A stretch of DNA of 64,000 nt from Zetaproteobacteria bacterium CG_4_9_14_3_um_filter_49_83 (GTDB lineage: Bacteria; Pseudomonadota; Zetaproteobacteria; Mariprofundales; Mariprofundaceae), in the NCBI GenBank assembly GCA_002791545.1, contig PFXG01000025.1, forward strand, positions 62,001 to 126,000, in the 5' to 3' direction. Shown piece after piece: positions 8,312 to 16,117 of this stretch. Position numbers and translations under genes: made by a program. The notes beneath the pieces were generated by a model that worked only from the letters and a program-made list of their open reading frames with translations, did not search any database and was not told the DNA's origin. Each line of letters opens with the position of its first letter. Position 1 is the first letter of the stretch.

Positions 8312-8392
8312 CGGAAATCTGGGACAGTATATTCATTTAATGCCTAATCATCCCTGCACGATCCGAAAATATTATACTGTCTCCGATTTCCG
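8312..8392. repeat. Solo inverted repeat, second transposon-end-like scar
   Basis: The left arm at 8312-8331 (CGGAAATCTGGGACAGTATA) and the right arm at 8373-8392 (TATACTGTCTCCGATTTCCG) match at 18 of 20 positions. The 41-base interior has no coding capacity. Arms containing GGGACAGTATA resemble ends seen around IS200-like/REP-associated transposase genes. It directly follows dispersed repeat copy 2 and runs into the open frame below. Confidence 0.5.
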
Positions 8393-8583
8393 GGTGGTGT
8401 GAGTACTATCGCGTAACATGTCATATAGAAGGTGAAAAAGGGGGCGGAAGAGAAATAACTTATTCAATACCCAATGGAGAGTTCCGTTTGGTGAGTGCTC
8501 AAAGCTTAAACATGGTAAGGGAGGTCCATACGGTGAATGAAGCAGTATTAGCATCTGTTAAATTCCCTTCAGATCCTGTTTGA
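8341..8583 (+). pseudogene. Truncated open frame without a start codon
   Basis: The frame is open for 80 codons from 8341 (just after a TAA) to TGA 8581-8583, with a protein-like composition (for example CEYYRVTCHIEGEK, then SIPNGEFRLVSAQSLNM and VNEAVLASVKFPSDPV). No ATG occurs before codon 58 and no convincing start or ribosome site is visible. Its 5' end lies in the inverted repeat 8312-8392. It may be the 3' remnant of a gene cut by that element. The family is unknown. A chance open frame is possible. Confidence 0.3.
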
Positions 8584-8625
8584 AGAGTATATGGGTAACT
8601 CATCTGTGGAATCACCAGATAGGAA

Positions 8626-10131
8626 TCAGTTGCAGCCTGTACCAGAGGGCCAGCTGTTGCTGCTGTTCAGGAATATAAGCCATGCTTCAGAAGGGCGTTC
8701 GTACTCTTCCAGTTGCAGATTAAGCACGTGCGTGTCTGCATCAGAGATGTCGGTAGCGGTCAGCTGGCGAGCATTCACCCGTTCCCTGAGCAGACTCTCA
8801 TCGATATCGAGCCAGAAAAGATGCAGGGGGATACGCATCTTATCAGCGACAGCTTTAAGCTGCTTGCGCGAATCCGGGTGAATAAAGGTGGCATCAAGAA
8901 TTACCGAAAAGCCAGCATCCAGCGTTGATCGGGCGGCATCGAACATGGCTGCATAGGTGATGATATGCATTTGTTTGCTATAGAGTGCCAGCTGCGGGTG
9001 TAGCGGAGCGATGCGTTTGCGGGTCGCATCGGAGCGAATAATGATTGCTCGTTCAGCCCCGCAGCCCAGTAACGCCAGATGACTTTTGCCGGAACCGGAG
9101 AGGCCACCGATGGCAAATAGCGAAGCAGGGCGGCGCTGCCAATAGCTCAAGGCCAGTTCGAAATAGATCGATGCTTCCAAAAATTGGGCTGCTCTGGCTT
9201 CGCCTGTAAGTTCATCGGCCATCAGGCAGGCCACCTTGCCCCTGACTGTTGCCCGATAGAATAAATAGAGCGGTAATAGCATCAACCCAGCATAGTCGCC
9301 CGAATGGTCGAGATAGCGGGAGAGAAAGCGCAAGCCGAGGTCGGGACGCTTGCGGGCATCGCAATCCATGATCAGGAAGGCGACATCGTTCATCGTATCG
9401 ATGGTGCTGAAATCGTCGTTGAACTCAATGCAGTCAAACAGGCGGGGACGGTCTTCGACCAGCGCGATGTTTTTCAGATGCAGGTCTCCGTGACAGTGAC
9501 GGATAAACCCTGCCTGCTGCCGTCTTTGCAATAGCGGAATGAGGTCAGGTAGCACTTGTTCGTAGTGACTGGAAAGCTGCGAGATTGTTTCGGCATTAAG
9601 GCCGTCATCCAAATGGCGGGATGCAACCTCAAGGTTGGTTTCGATGTGAGCTTGCAGCAGGCCGATCACGTCAATGTCACTGTTGGAATCGGATTGACGA
9701 TGAAATTCAGCGGTTTCTATCGCCAGTGCATCCATCCATGACGGATTAAATGTGCCAGCCTGGAGTTTTCGATCAAGCAGGTCATTCTGGAGAAATCGCT
9801 TCATTTTCAAACAGTAATCAAGGATTTCACTATCACCATCGCCATCCAGCGTATAGCTGTCACCGTTGCGGCAGATGCTATGCATGCCGAGGTAGAGCTC
9901 TGGAAAAAAAATGCGATTAAGTGCCAGTTCCCGCTGGCAAAACAGTTTTCGTTTTTCTGGCGTAGTGAAATCGAGGAATCCGAAATTAACCGGTTTCTTG
10001 AATTTATAGGCATAGTCACCTGCGAGAAACACCCATGAAATATGGGTTTGGATCATCTCGATATTATCCGCTGGATGGGGATAACTCTGAGAATCGAAAA
10101 AAGCGCGAATATGTGGCGGTGCCGATTCCAT
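8626..10131 (-). CDS. Aminoglycoside-phosphotransferase-like / P-loop kinase fusion protein
   Basis: A two-domain protein of 501 residues. The N-terminal domain is a kinase of the aminoglycoside/choline phosphotransferase fold with the catalytic loop HGDLHLKN at 214-221 and the metal-binding IEFND at about 236. The C-terminal domain, from about 337, has Walker A GGLSGSGKS (342-350) and resembles zeta-toxin/gluconate-kinase-type P-loop kinases. This fusion is a known but uncharacterised family. ATG 10131 is the most natural start (MESAPPHIRAFF). It stands alone between two repeat-bearing gaps. Confidence 0.85.
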   Translation of the reverse strand: MESAPPHIRAFFDSQSYPHPADNIEMIQTHISWVFLAGDYAYKFKKPVNFGFLDFTTPEKRKLFCQRELALNRIFFPELYLGMHSICRNGDSYTLDGDGDSEILDYCLKMKRFLQNDLLDRKLQAGTFNPSWMDALAIETAEFHRQSDSNSDIDVIGLLQAHIETNLEVASRHLDDGLNAETISQLSSHYEQVLPDLIPLLQRRQQAGFIRHCHGDLHLKNIALVEDRPRLFDCIEFNDDFSTIDTMNDVAFLIMDCDARKRPDLGLRFLSRYLDHSGDYAGLMLLPLYLFYRATVRGKVACLMADELTGEARAAQFLEASIYFELALSYWQRRPASLFAIGGLSGSGKSHLALLGCGAERAIIIRSDATRKRIAPLHPQLALYSKQMHIITYAAMFDAARSTLDAGFSVILDATFIHPDSRKQLKAVADKMRIPLHLFWLDIDESLLRERVNARQLTATDISDADTHVLNLQLEEYERPSEAWLIFLNSSNSWPSGTGCN

Positions 10132-10277
10132 AATCAGGGATATTAAGGGGCAAAACGAAAAATGCGAGTCGGACTAAACCGGAAACATCATGCCGAATGT
10201 TAATGAACTCTGTTGCGCCCTGCACAATCATCATAGCGGTGTATGAATCATGTGGGTAAAACACTACCCAGCCCAGA

Positions 10278-10542
10278 CCATAAAAGCGAAACGTTATATG
10301 GCAAAATGTAAGTGAAGCAGGCTTGTAAGTGCGCTGAAATTGATGCGTTTACCGGCAGGATCACTCGCAATGAGCGTTTTTTGCTGAGTAGATTCTTGCC
10401 GGTAAAGCGATAAAGTACGATTCAGCGACATCACCGGAGGTCAGTCATGATACAAAATCGCCACACCATTATCGGCAATATGCCTGATGCAGCCTGGTTC
10501 AGGGGCGTTGGAAGGATGGAACAAGCCTCATGCCATACGTAA
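10278..10542 (+). repeat. Decayed duplicate of the purT leader and start (repeat copy 3)
   Basis: The segment starts with the dispersed hairpin unit (CCATA 10278-10282, TATGG 10297-10301). It then follows the purT upstream region: caggcttgtaagtgcg against caagcttgcacgtgcg, gagtagattcttgcc against cagtagattcctgcc, cgataaagtacga, CACCGGAGGTCA, then ATG. After the ATG at 10447, TCGCCACACCATTA matches TCGGCACACCATTA in purT, after a small deletion that shifts the frame. The resulting frame gives only a 31-residue peptide (10447-10542) overlapping the tautomerase start. The rest of 10132-10529 shows no gene. Confidence 0.65.
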
Positions 10543-10724
10543 ATATTCAGATTACAACAGGAGCCACGAGAGAGCAGAAGGCGCAACTGGTCAAAGAGGT
10601 AACAGACTCTTTGGTGCGCGTGCTCGGGAAAAAGCCGGAGCACATCCATATCGTTATTCAGGAGATTAGTGAGGAGAATTGGGGATTCTCCGGTATGCTG
10701 ACGGATGAGTGGAAAAAACAGTGA
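10530..10724 (+). CDS. 4-oxalocrotonate tautomerase-family protein
   Basis: 64 residues, the standard size of this family. Pro follows the initiator Met (MPYVNIQITTG), which becomes the N-terminal catalytic proline after Met removal. Conserved features include LVKEVTDSLVRVLGK and HIHIVIQEI followed by an NWGFSG turn. The enzymes tautomerise 2-hydroxydienoates; without degradation genes nearby the substrate here is unknown. The short frame from the decayed purT start ends inside its first codons, so translation may be coupled. The GNAT-like gene follows by 11 bases. Confidence 0.9.
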   Translation: MPYVNIQITTGATREQKAQLVKEVTDSLVRVLGKKPEHIHIVIQEISEENWGFSGMLTDEWKKQ

Positions 10725-10735
10725 GTCAGCCCGGA

Positions 10736-11305
10736 ATGAAATACAAAATCGCCGAACTGTCCGACATCCCCGAGGTATTGCGTCTGCATTACCGCTATCA
10801 GGTTGATTCCATAGCTGAAGAAGATAAAAAGGATGGCTTTGTCACCACGGCTTTTACCGAAGCGCAGTTGACGGAGCTTATCGATAAAGAGCAGGGGCTT
10901 TTTATCGGGCTTAAGGATGGGGATCTTGTGGCTTATGTGATGGCTGCATCATGGCAGTTCTGGTCGGCATGGCCAATGTTCGCGCACATGATCAAAAGCC
11001 TGCCTGAGCTGCATTATCTGGGGCAAGCACTCAGCATTGATAATTCCTATCAATATGGCCCAGTCTGTATCGATAAAGCAGTGCGAGGGGCCGGGGTGCT
11101 TGAAGCTATTTTCGACTTTTCGAGAGCGGCGATGGCAAAGCGTTATCCCATTCTGGTGACGTTTGTGAACAGGAATAATCCGCGCTCATATCACGCACAT
11201 ACCCGCAAGCTGGGGCTGGCGGTGATTCAGGAATTCGAATTTAATAATAACCATTACTATGAGCTGGTTTACGACACCTCGAAAAAGTGTGAGACAAGTC
11301 GTTAA
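10736..11305 (+). CDS. GNAT-like acetyltransferase
   Basis: 189 residues from ATG 10736, which gives a normal GNAT start ([21 protein letters not shown]); an in-frame GTG at 10709 would overlap the tautomerase by 16 bases. The fold signature is a beta4 strand [16 protein letters not shown], an acetyl-CoA site region near [20 protein letters not shown], and a late strand [18 protein letters not shown] where family members carry the Asn. The substrate is not predictable. It sits with the tautomerase between the two copies of the purT leader. Confidence 0.7.
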   Translation: MKYKIAELSDIPEVLRLHYRYQVDSIAEEDKKDGFVTTAFTEAQLTELIDKEQGLFIGLKDGDLVAYVMAASWQFWSAWPMFAHMIKSLPELHYLGQALSIDNSYQYGPVCIDKAVRGAGVLEAIFDFSRAAMAKRYPILVTFVNRNNPRSYHAHTRKLGLAVIQEFEFNNNHYYELVYDTSKKCETSR

Positions 11306-11350
11306 TCGGAAGTTGTTTAAAACGAAAAGGGATTGCTTCCCTATATCGCG

Positions 11351-11538
11351 CCATAAAAGCGAAGCGTCATATGGCAAAACGTAAGTTGGCATCACAAACT
11401 CAATATAAACAAGCTTGCACGTGCGATGACATTGCTACGCTCACAGCGGCTGGTTCGCAAAGTCAGTTTTTTTACTCAGTAGATTCCTGCCTGCAAGTCG
11501 ATAAAGTACGAATCCGAGACATTCACCGGAGGTCACCC
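11351..11538 (+). repeat. Dispersed repeat copy 4 and purT leader
   Basis: CCATA (11351-11355) and TATGG (11370-11374) flank AAAGCGAAGCGTC, followed by CAAAACGTAAGTT and CATCACAAAC as in copy 2. The remaining leader up to the purT ribosome site is shared with the decayed copy at 10278-10542. The region 11306-11538 contains no other gene. Strong conservation of the distal leader between the two copies around TAGATTC and CGATAAAGTACGA may simply reflect common descent. Confidence 0.6.
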
Positions 11539-12723
11539 ATGACACAGATTCAAATCGGCACACCATTAACGGCATCGGCAACGCGTGTGATACTGCTCGG
11601 TTCGGGCGAACTGGGGAAAGAGGTGGCGATTGAGTTACAGCGGCTTGGTGTTGAAGTCATTGCAGTGGATGCTTATGCCAGTGCCCCGGCGATGCAGGTG
11701 GCGCATCGTTCGCATGTAATCAATATGCTGGATGGTGACGCACTGCGCAGTCTGATTGAGACGGAGAAGCCGAACCTTATCGTGCCTGAGGTGGAAGCCA
11801 TAGCCACAGCGACACTGGTTGAGCTGGAGGCGGAAGGATTTAATGTTATCCCGACAGCGAGGGCGACGCAGTTGACAATGAACCGCGAAGGTATTCGCCG
11901 ACTGGCGGCAGAAGAGCTGAGTTTGCCGACGTCCCAGTATTGCTTTGCCGCGACGCAGCAGGAATTTGAAGCGGCCGTGGCAGAGATCGGCATGCCTTGC
12001 GTCGTCAAACCGATTATGAGTTCATCGGGTAAAGGGCAGTCGGTGATTCGTAAGGCTGAGGATATTCAGAAAGCATGGGCGTATGCGCAGGAAGGCGGTC
12101 GCGCAGGTAAGGGCAAGGTGATTGTCGAAGGCTTTATTGATTTTGATTATGAAATCACGCTGCTGACTATTCGTCACCGCGATGGCACATCGTTTTGCCT
12201 GCCCATCGGTCATTTGCAGATTGATGGAGATTATCGCCAGTCATGGCAACCACAACCGATGTCTGATGCCGCATTACAGGCGGCGCAACAGATTGCCGGT
12301 AAGGTGACAAATGCGCTGGGTGGTTTCGGATTGTTCGGAGTGGAGCTGTTCATCAATGGTGATCAGGCGATTTTCAGTGAGGTCTCACCACGTCCGCATG
12401 ATACCGGGCTGGTGACGCTGATCTCGCAGGATTTGTCTGAATTCGCCCTGCATGCGCGGGCGATTCTCGGGCTGCCGATTCCCAATATTCACCAGCATGG
12501 CCCGGCTGCCTCATGTCCGCTGGTGGTGGAGGGTGATTCCACACAGGTCATTTTCGGTAATCTGGAGCAGGTTCTGGCTGTTCCCGACACGCAGATTCGT
12601 CTGTTCGGTAAACCGGAAGTGCACGGCAAGCGTCGCATGGCGGTGGCATTGGCCCGCGCTGCGACGGTGGAAGAGGCCCGCCAAAAAGCCGTGACTGCGG
12701 CCAATAGCATCAAGGTTTCATAG
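11539..12723 (+). CDS. purT: Formate-dependent phosphoribosylglycinamide formyltransferase 2
   Basis: PurT, 394 residues against 392 in E. coli, is an ATP-grasp enzyme converting GAR plus formate plus ATP to FGAR in purine synthesis. The N-terminal nucleotide-fold is [16 protein letters not shown]; the ATP-grasp shows [16 protein letters not shown] and the metal-binding region [16 protein letters not shown] 11539 is chosen because GGAGGT lies 6-11 bases upstream and the product begins like PurT, although the frame stays open upstream. Presence of PurT implies formate can feed purine synthesis. Confidence 0.96.
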   Translation: MTQIQIGTPLTASATRVILLGSGELGKEVAIELQRLGVEVIAVDAYASAPAMQVAHRSHVINMLDGDALRSLIETEKPNLIVPEVEAIATATLVELEAEGFNVIPTARATQLTMNREGIRRLAAEELSLPTSQYCFAATQQEFEAAVAEIGMPCVVKPIMSSSGKGQSVIRKAEDIQKAWAYAQEGGRAGKGKVIVEGFIDFDYEITLLTIRHRDGTSFCLPIGHLQIDGDYRQSWQPQPMSDAALQAAQQIAGKVTNALGGFGLFGVELFINGDQAIFSEVSPRPHDTGLVTLISQDLSEFALHARAILGLPIPNIHQHGPAASCPLVVEGDSTQVIFGNLEQVLAVPDTQIRLFGKPEVHGKRRMAVALARAATVEEARQKAVTAANSIKVS

Positions 12724-12748
12724 TAGCTTTGACTACGGAATTGCGAAA

Positions 12749-13573
12749 ATGCAAAGGTTAATTGGCTGGATGTTGAAGCGGGTATTGTTATCAATACTGC
12801 TGGCATGCTTTTGCCCAATATGGGCGCAGGCGGCAACGGAAGTGTTTCAGGTCGATTTCATTCCGATGAATGAAGCTAAAGCTGCCGTTCAAATGCAGCT
12901 CTCGCCACAGGGGAATGTGGTGATCATGCACTCACAGCGCAAGTTGATCGTCATGGATGATGATGCGGCGATAGAGCGGGTGGTTCGCTTGTTACGGCAG
13001 ATCGATGTGATGGCGCAGCAGTTTTCGACGAGGGTCAGCATCAGCAGTCACCGGCGCGAACAGGCTAGCGGTATCGGTGTTGCGGCTGTGCTTCCCGGTG
13101 GGTGGGGCCGCATTAGTGCCCGTGACTCGCGGCAGCAATCGAATATCTCACAGCAATATCAGTTACGCCTGCAATCCGGTGCCAGCGGCAGCATCGAGGT
13201 CGGTCAGGTTGTACCGCTCCGGCAAAGCGTGCGCGCATGGCTGACAGGCTTCGGCATTGTGCTGGAGCAGCAAACCCGGCTAACGCCGGTGACCGGTGGT
13301 TTCGATATCAGCATTCGGGCCGCAGGCGAAAACCATGCCAGAGTCACCATTCATCCCTGGTTGAAACAGCTCAATAATCGGACTGATGCAGCCGCTATCC
13401 GCATCGATATTGCCGAAGCGTCAACTGAATTGACCGTTCCACTGGGTCAAACCGTCACCCTCGCCACCACCGGCGGCGATGCGCAACAATTTGCCACCGC
13501 CCTGATTGCTGCGACCTCTCAAAACAGCGATCAGCAATTACAGTTTCAATTTAAAGTCGATTCAGAGCACTGA
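12749..13573 (+). CDS. Orphan protein with secretin-type N-domain
   Basis: 274 residues with a signal peptide (LLSILLACFCPIWAQA). Residues about 30-85 carry the pattern of a secretin N-domain: FQVDFIPMNEAKAAVQMQL, then NVVIMHSQRKLIVMDD and IERVVRLLRQIDV, as in type II/IV secretion outer-membrane secretins. The rest is beta-rich (QQYQLRLQSGASGSIEVGQ) with no C-terminal secretin pore domain, so it is not a channel by itself. It starts 26 bases after purT. A role in binding the cell wall or a partner secretin is inference. Confidence 0.6.
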   Translation: MQRLIGWMLKRVLLSILLACFCPIWAQAATEVFQVDFIPMNEAKAAVQMQLSPQGNVVIMHSQRKLIVMDDDAAIERVVRLLRQIDVMAQQFSTRVSISSHRREQASGIGVAAVLPGGWGRISARDSRQQSNISQQYQLRLQSGASGSIEVGQVVPLRQSVRAWLTGFGIVLEQQTRLTPVTGGFDISIRAAGENHARVTIHPWLKQLNNRTDAAAIRIDIAEASTELTVPLGQTVTLATTGGDAQQFATALIAATSQNSDQQLQFQFKVDSEH

Positions 13574-13776
13574 TCTCTTACCAAACGACATTTTTTAGAT
13601 TGTATCATCTGCCGCCAACAATAAGCAGTCAGATGAAATTGTTTTGTTCTTTGCTATTGGGTTGTGCACTTAATGGGGCAAGACGGTTGCATCCATGGCG
13701 GCGCAGTCCGGCAATATAAAAATGACTCGATTGTTAGGCGATTAAGAGTAGTTCTTATTTTTTTAGGGGGGGGATA

Positions 13777-15376
13777 GTGTTGAACAGATTTATTATACCG
13801 ATGGCTTTGCTTGTTCTTACGTCTTGCACGGCTGTGGTAAAGCCGGTGTTTCAATCGAATGAAGTGATTGATGACGATCGCTGCTGGCAGCAAACGGCTG
13901 CAGTATATAGATTGACTGATGCCTCCATGATGCCGCGCTGGCTCGGAATATTGAGTCCTTCAAGGTGTTGGTCGAGTCATCGCTGGCGGATCGTGAAACC
14001 GCCATTGGTGTGATTCATCGCTTGTACGAAGAGGGTAAGGCGGATGGTACGAATCCGTCGTCCGGTCAGGATCTGGACTTGCTCAATCGTGGTCTGGCAT
14101 ACCATTTAGAGTCACGGGATGAGCTTTATCAGGTAGCCAATGCACAAAGTTGCTGGTTGAAACCTTCGCGGCATATTTATGCGAAGCTGGGTATGCAACC
14201 GATCTCCCCTGAGCATCGCCTCAAGGGGGTGATGTTGTCGCTGTCCTCAGCATTGCTGCTGTATGACAATTATCTGATGATGACATCGTTATATCTTGAA
14301 AATGGCAAATTGCGCCGCTTTCTCAATCAGCGTGATTCAGCTTACGAAAAGGGAAAAAATGAACTGGATCGTTTAGCAATCGCCTACAACTCACCGAGCA
14401 ACCGTGCTGTTGTCAGGCATGCTATCAAAACCTATGAGAAGCAGGCGAAGCAACTTGCCGAAGTGATTCAGAGGGATAAAGATTTTGCATATCTTGATAC
14501 CCTGATTCATCAGAGCCAGTCATATAATATGTTGAAACAATCTGCCGAACTTGCCTTTATAGGCAGACATTTACTGTTTATGAGTACGGTCACCAATGAT
14601 GATTTGCTGGAGCTGCGAGATCATGGGGTCAATCTGTTCAGCAGCCTGTTCGGCATGCCATGGGCTTGATTGAAGCGTGCAAGGGTAAGCTCTACGAAAA
14701 ACAGGATGTACAGACGCAAATTGGAAGTCAATTGCGTGCTGGCGATATCTTGCTGGAGAAAACCCCTTTTCGTCTGACGGACAAGTTGATCCCCGGCCAT
14801 TGGGGTCATGCAGCTATCTGGATCGGTAGCGAGGATGAAATCAAAGCGCTTGGAATTTGGAATGATCCGGCAGTCGTGCCCTTCCATGACCGGATCAGAG
14901 CTGGGCGTGGTGTGGTCGAGGCCCTGCGCTCAGGGGTGAACATGAATTCATTGCACCACTTTCTCAATGTGGATGACCTGGCCGTATTACGGTCTCCCCA
15001 CGCTGATAAGGCACTACAGGCCAAACACATTCTTCTGGCTCTCAGGCAGGTGGGAAAGGCTTACGATTTCAATTTCGATATAGAGACGACGGATAAGATT
15101 GTTTGTTCAGAACTGGTTTACACGGTGTATATCGATATGAGTTGGCCGACAGAGCGCACATTGGGTCGATATGTAATCAGTCCTGACCATGTTGCCCGCA
15201 AAGCGATTGAACATAGCGGACTGGAGCTCGTGACGTTCTATCACGATGGTCAACACATTGATGATCATCCGCTGGATGTGATGAAGCAGTTGCTGAAACT
15301 GCCGAGCCAACCGGGCAATGTGGTCAGAAACGAGCATTTTCCGGGTTGGCAAGCAGCGGTGTTGAATGGGCTTTAA
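13777..15376 (+). pseudogene. Lipoprotein with YiiX/YebB-like cysteine hydrolase domain, split over three frames
   Basis: Three consecutive frames read as one protein. 13777 to about 13930 gives a lipoprotein signal (LLVLTSC, Cys17). A second frame continues DAALARNIESFKVLVESS and a helical domain to 14669. A third (14660-15376) holds the permuted NlpC/P60-type domain: GDILLEK, GHWGHAAIW (His) and IVCSELVY (Cys). At the second junction, one added base would restore LFGMAMGLIEACKGKL from ATGCCATGGGC. The first shift lies near 13915-13935. Each segment looks coding, so the shifts are recent or are sequence errors. Start is GTG 13777 or TTG 13780, after a run of eight G. Confidence 0.65.
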
Positions 15377-15507
15377 ACCGCCTGCGAATTCAGCGTTCTT
15401 TTTCCTGACGGTCCCGACAAATCTAAACTAACAGATATGTTTTCTTACGGTATTGGTGTTTGACAACGCAAATGGACATAGCTTGATCTTTACAATGGAT
15501 GTGGAGA

Positions 15508-15861
15508 CTACTTTTTAATCCACTCCCCAGCAGCTGTCCGGACATATTCTCCGGCAGGCGTTTTTTCGATGGCTTTTTTACCGGCTAATATTTCTACAGC
15601 ATTCAGGCTGGTGCCATTGCTATTGGCGATACCCTGATAGGCATCACGGCGCTTCTGATTGATATCGCTGACCAGTGCCTGCACGTCTGCCGATGCGCTG
15701 CTGACGATGCCGAGATAACCATCCGGTTGCTCGCCGATCTGACCGGCTGCTTTGGCCGATCTCAGATCAGCCGACCAGGCCGAGTCGATGTGCAGGCCGG
15801 TCATGGAAAAGATCATGGTCATCACGGCCAGCATTGCGAATAGAGTAGATTTCATGTTCAT
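15508..15861 (-). CDS. ydbL: YdbL family (DUF1318) periplasmic protein
   Basis: 117 residues with a signal peptide ending near DSAWSA. The mature protein has the DUF1318 features LRSAKAAGQIGEQPDGYLG, VSDINQKRRDAYQ, IANSNGTSL, and AGKKAIEKTPAGEY. AGGAG sits 7 bases before the ATG. It is the last of three genes in the order known from E. coli, ydbH-ynbE-ydbL. There YdbH and YnbE bridge the inner and outer membrane for phospholipid transport, and YdbL is thought to keep YnbE from mis-assembling. Confidence 0.92.
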   Translation of the reverse strand: MNMKSTLFAMLAVMTMIFSMTGLHIDSAWSADLRSAKAAGQIGEQPDGYLGIVSSASADVQALVSDINQKRRDAYQGIANSNGTSLNAVEILAGKKAIEKTPAGEYVRTAAGEWIKK

Positions 15862-15874
15862 ATTGAGCTCCTAA

Positions 15875-16072
15875 TTAATACAGGCCACTGTTATCAGACA
15901 GCACATTTTCCAGATCCTTTTCTACTTTGACACGGATCTCATGTTCGATTTTGATATTCATGTTGATGGTGATGGGTTTGTCCGGCGCTTGCACGGTGAC
16001 TGTCGGATTACAGGCCGATAGTGAGGCCAGTGTAGCCAGCAACAGTACAGCAGTTCTGATTTTGTTTTGCAT
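15875..16072 (-). CDS. ynbE: YnbE-like outer-membrane lipoprotein
   Basis: 65 residues from the ATG at 16072, which has AGAGG eight bases upstream; an earlier in-frame start would spoil the signal. The lipobox is SLSAC. The short mature part (PTVTVQAPDKPITINMNIKIEHEI) is two beta-strands, as in YnbE, which stacks at the end of YdbH to extend the bridge to the outer membrane. It lies 45 bases after ydbH and 13 before ydbL. Confidence 0.9.
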   Translation of the reverse strand: MQNKIRTAVLLLATLASLSACNPTVTVQAPDKPITINMNIKIEHEIRVKVEKDLENVLSDNSGLY

Positions 16073-16117
16073 AATGATACCTCTATATCGCAACATAGAC
16101 ACAGGCGGAGCGCCCGT

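Noticed and set aside
10278-11590. Integron gene cassettes with attC sites
   Set aside because: The repeats around the tautomerase and acetyltransferase lack the conserved attC end motifs and no integrase is present; they match the purT leader instead.
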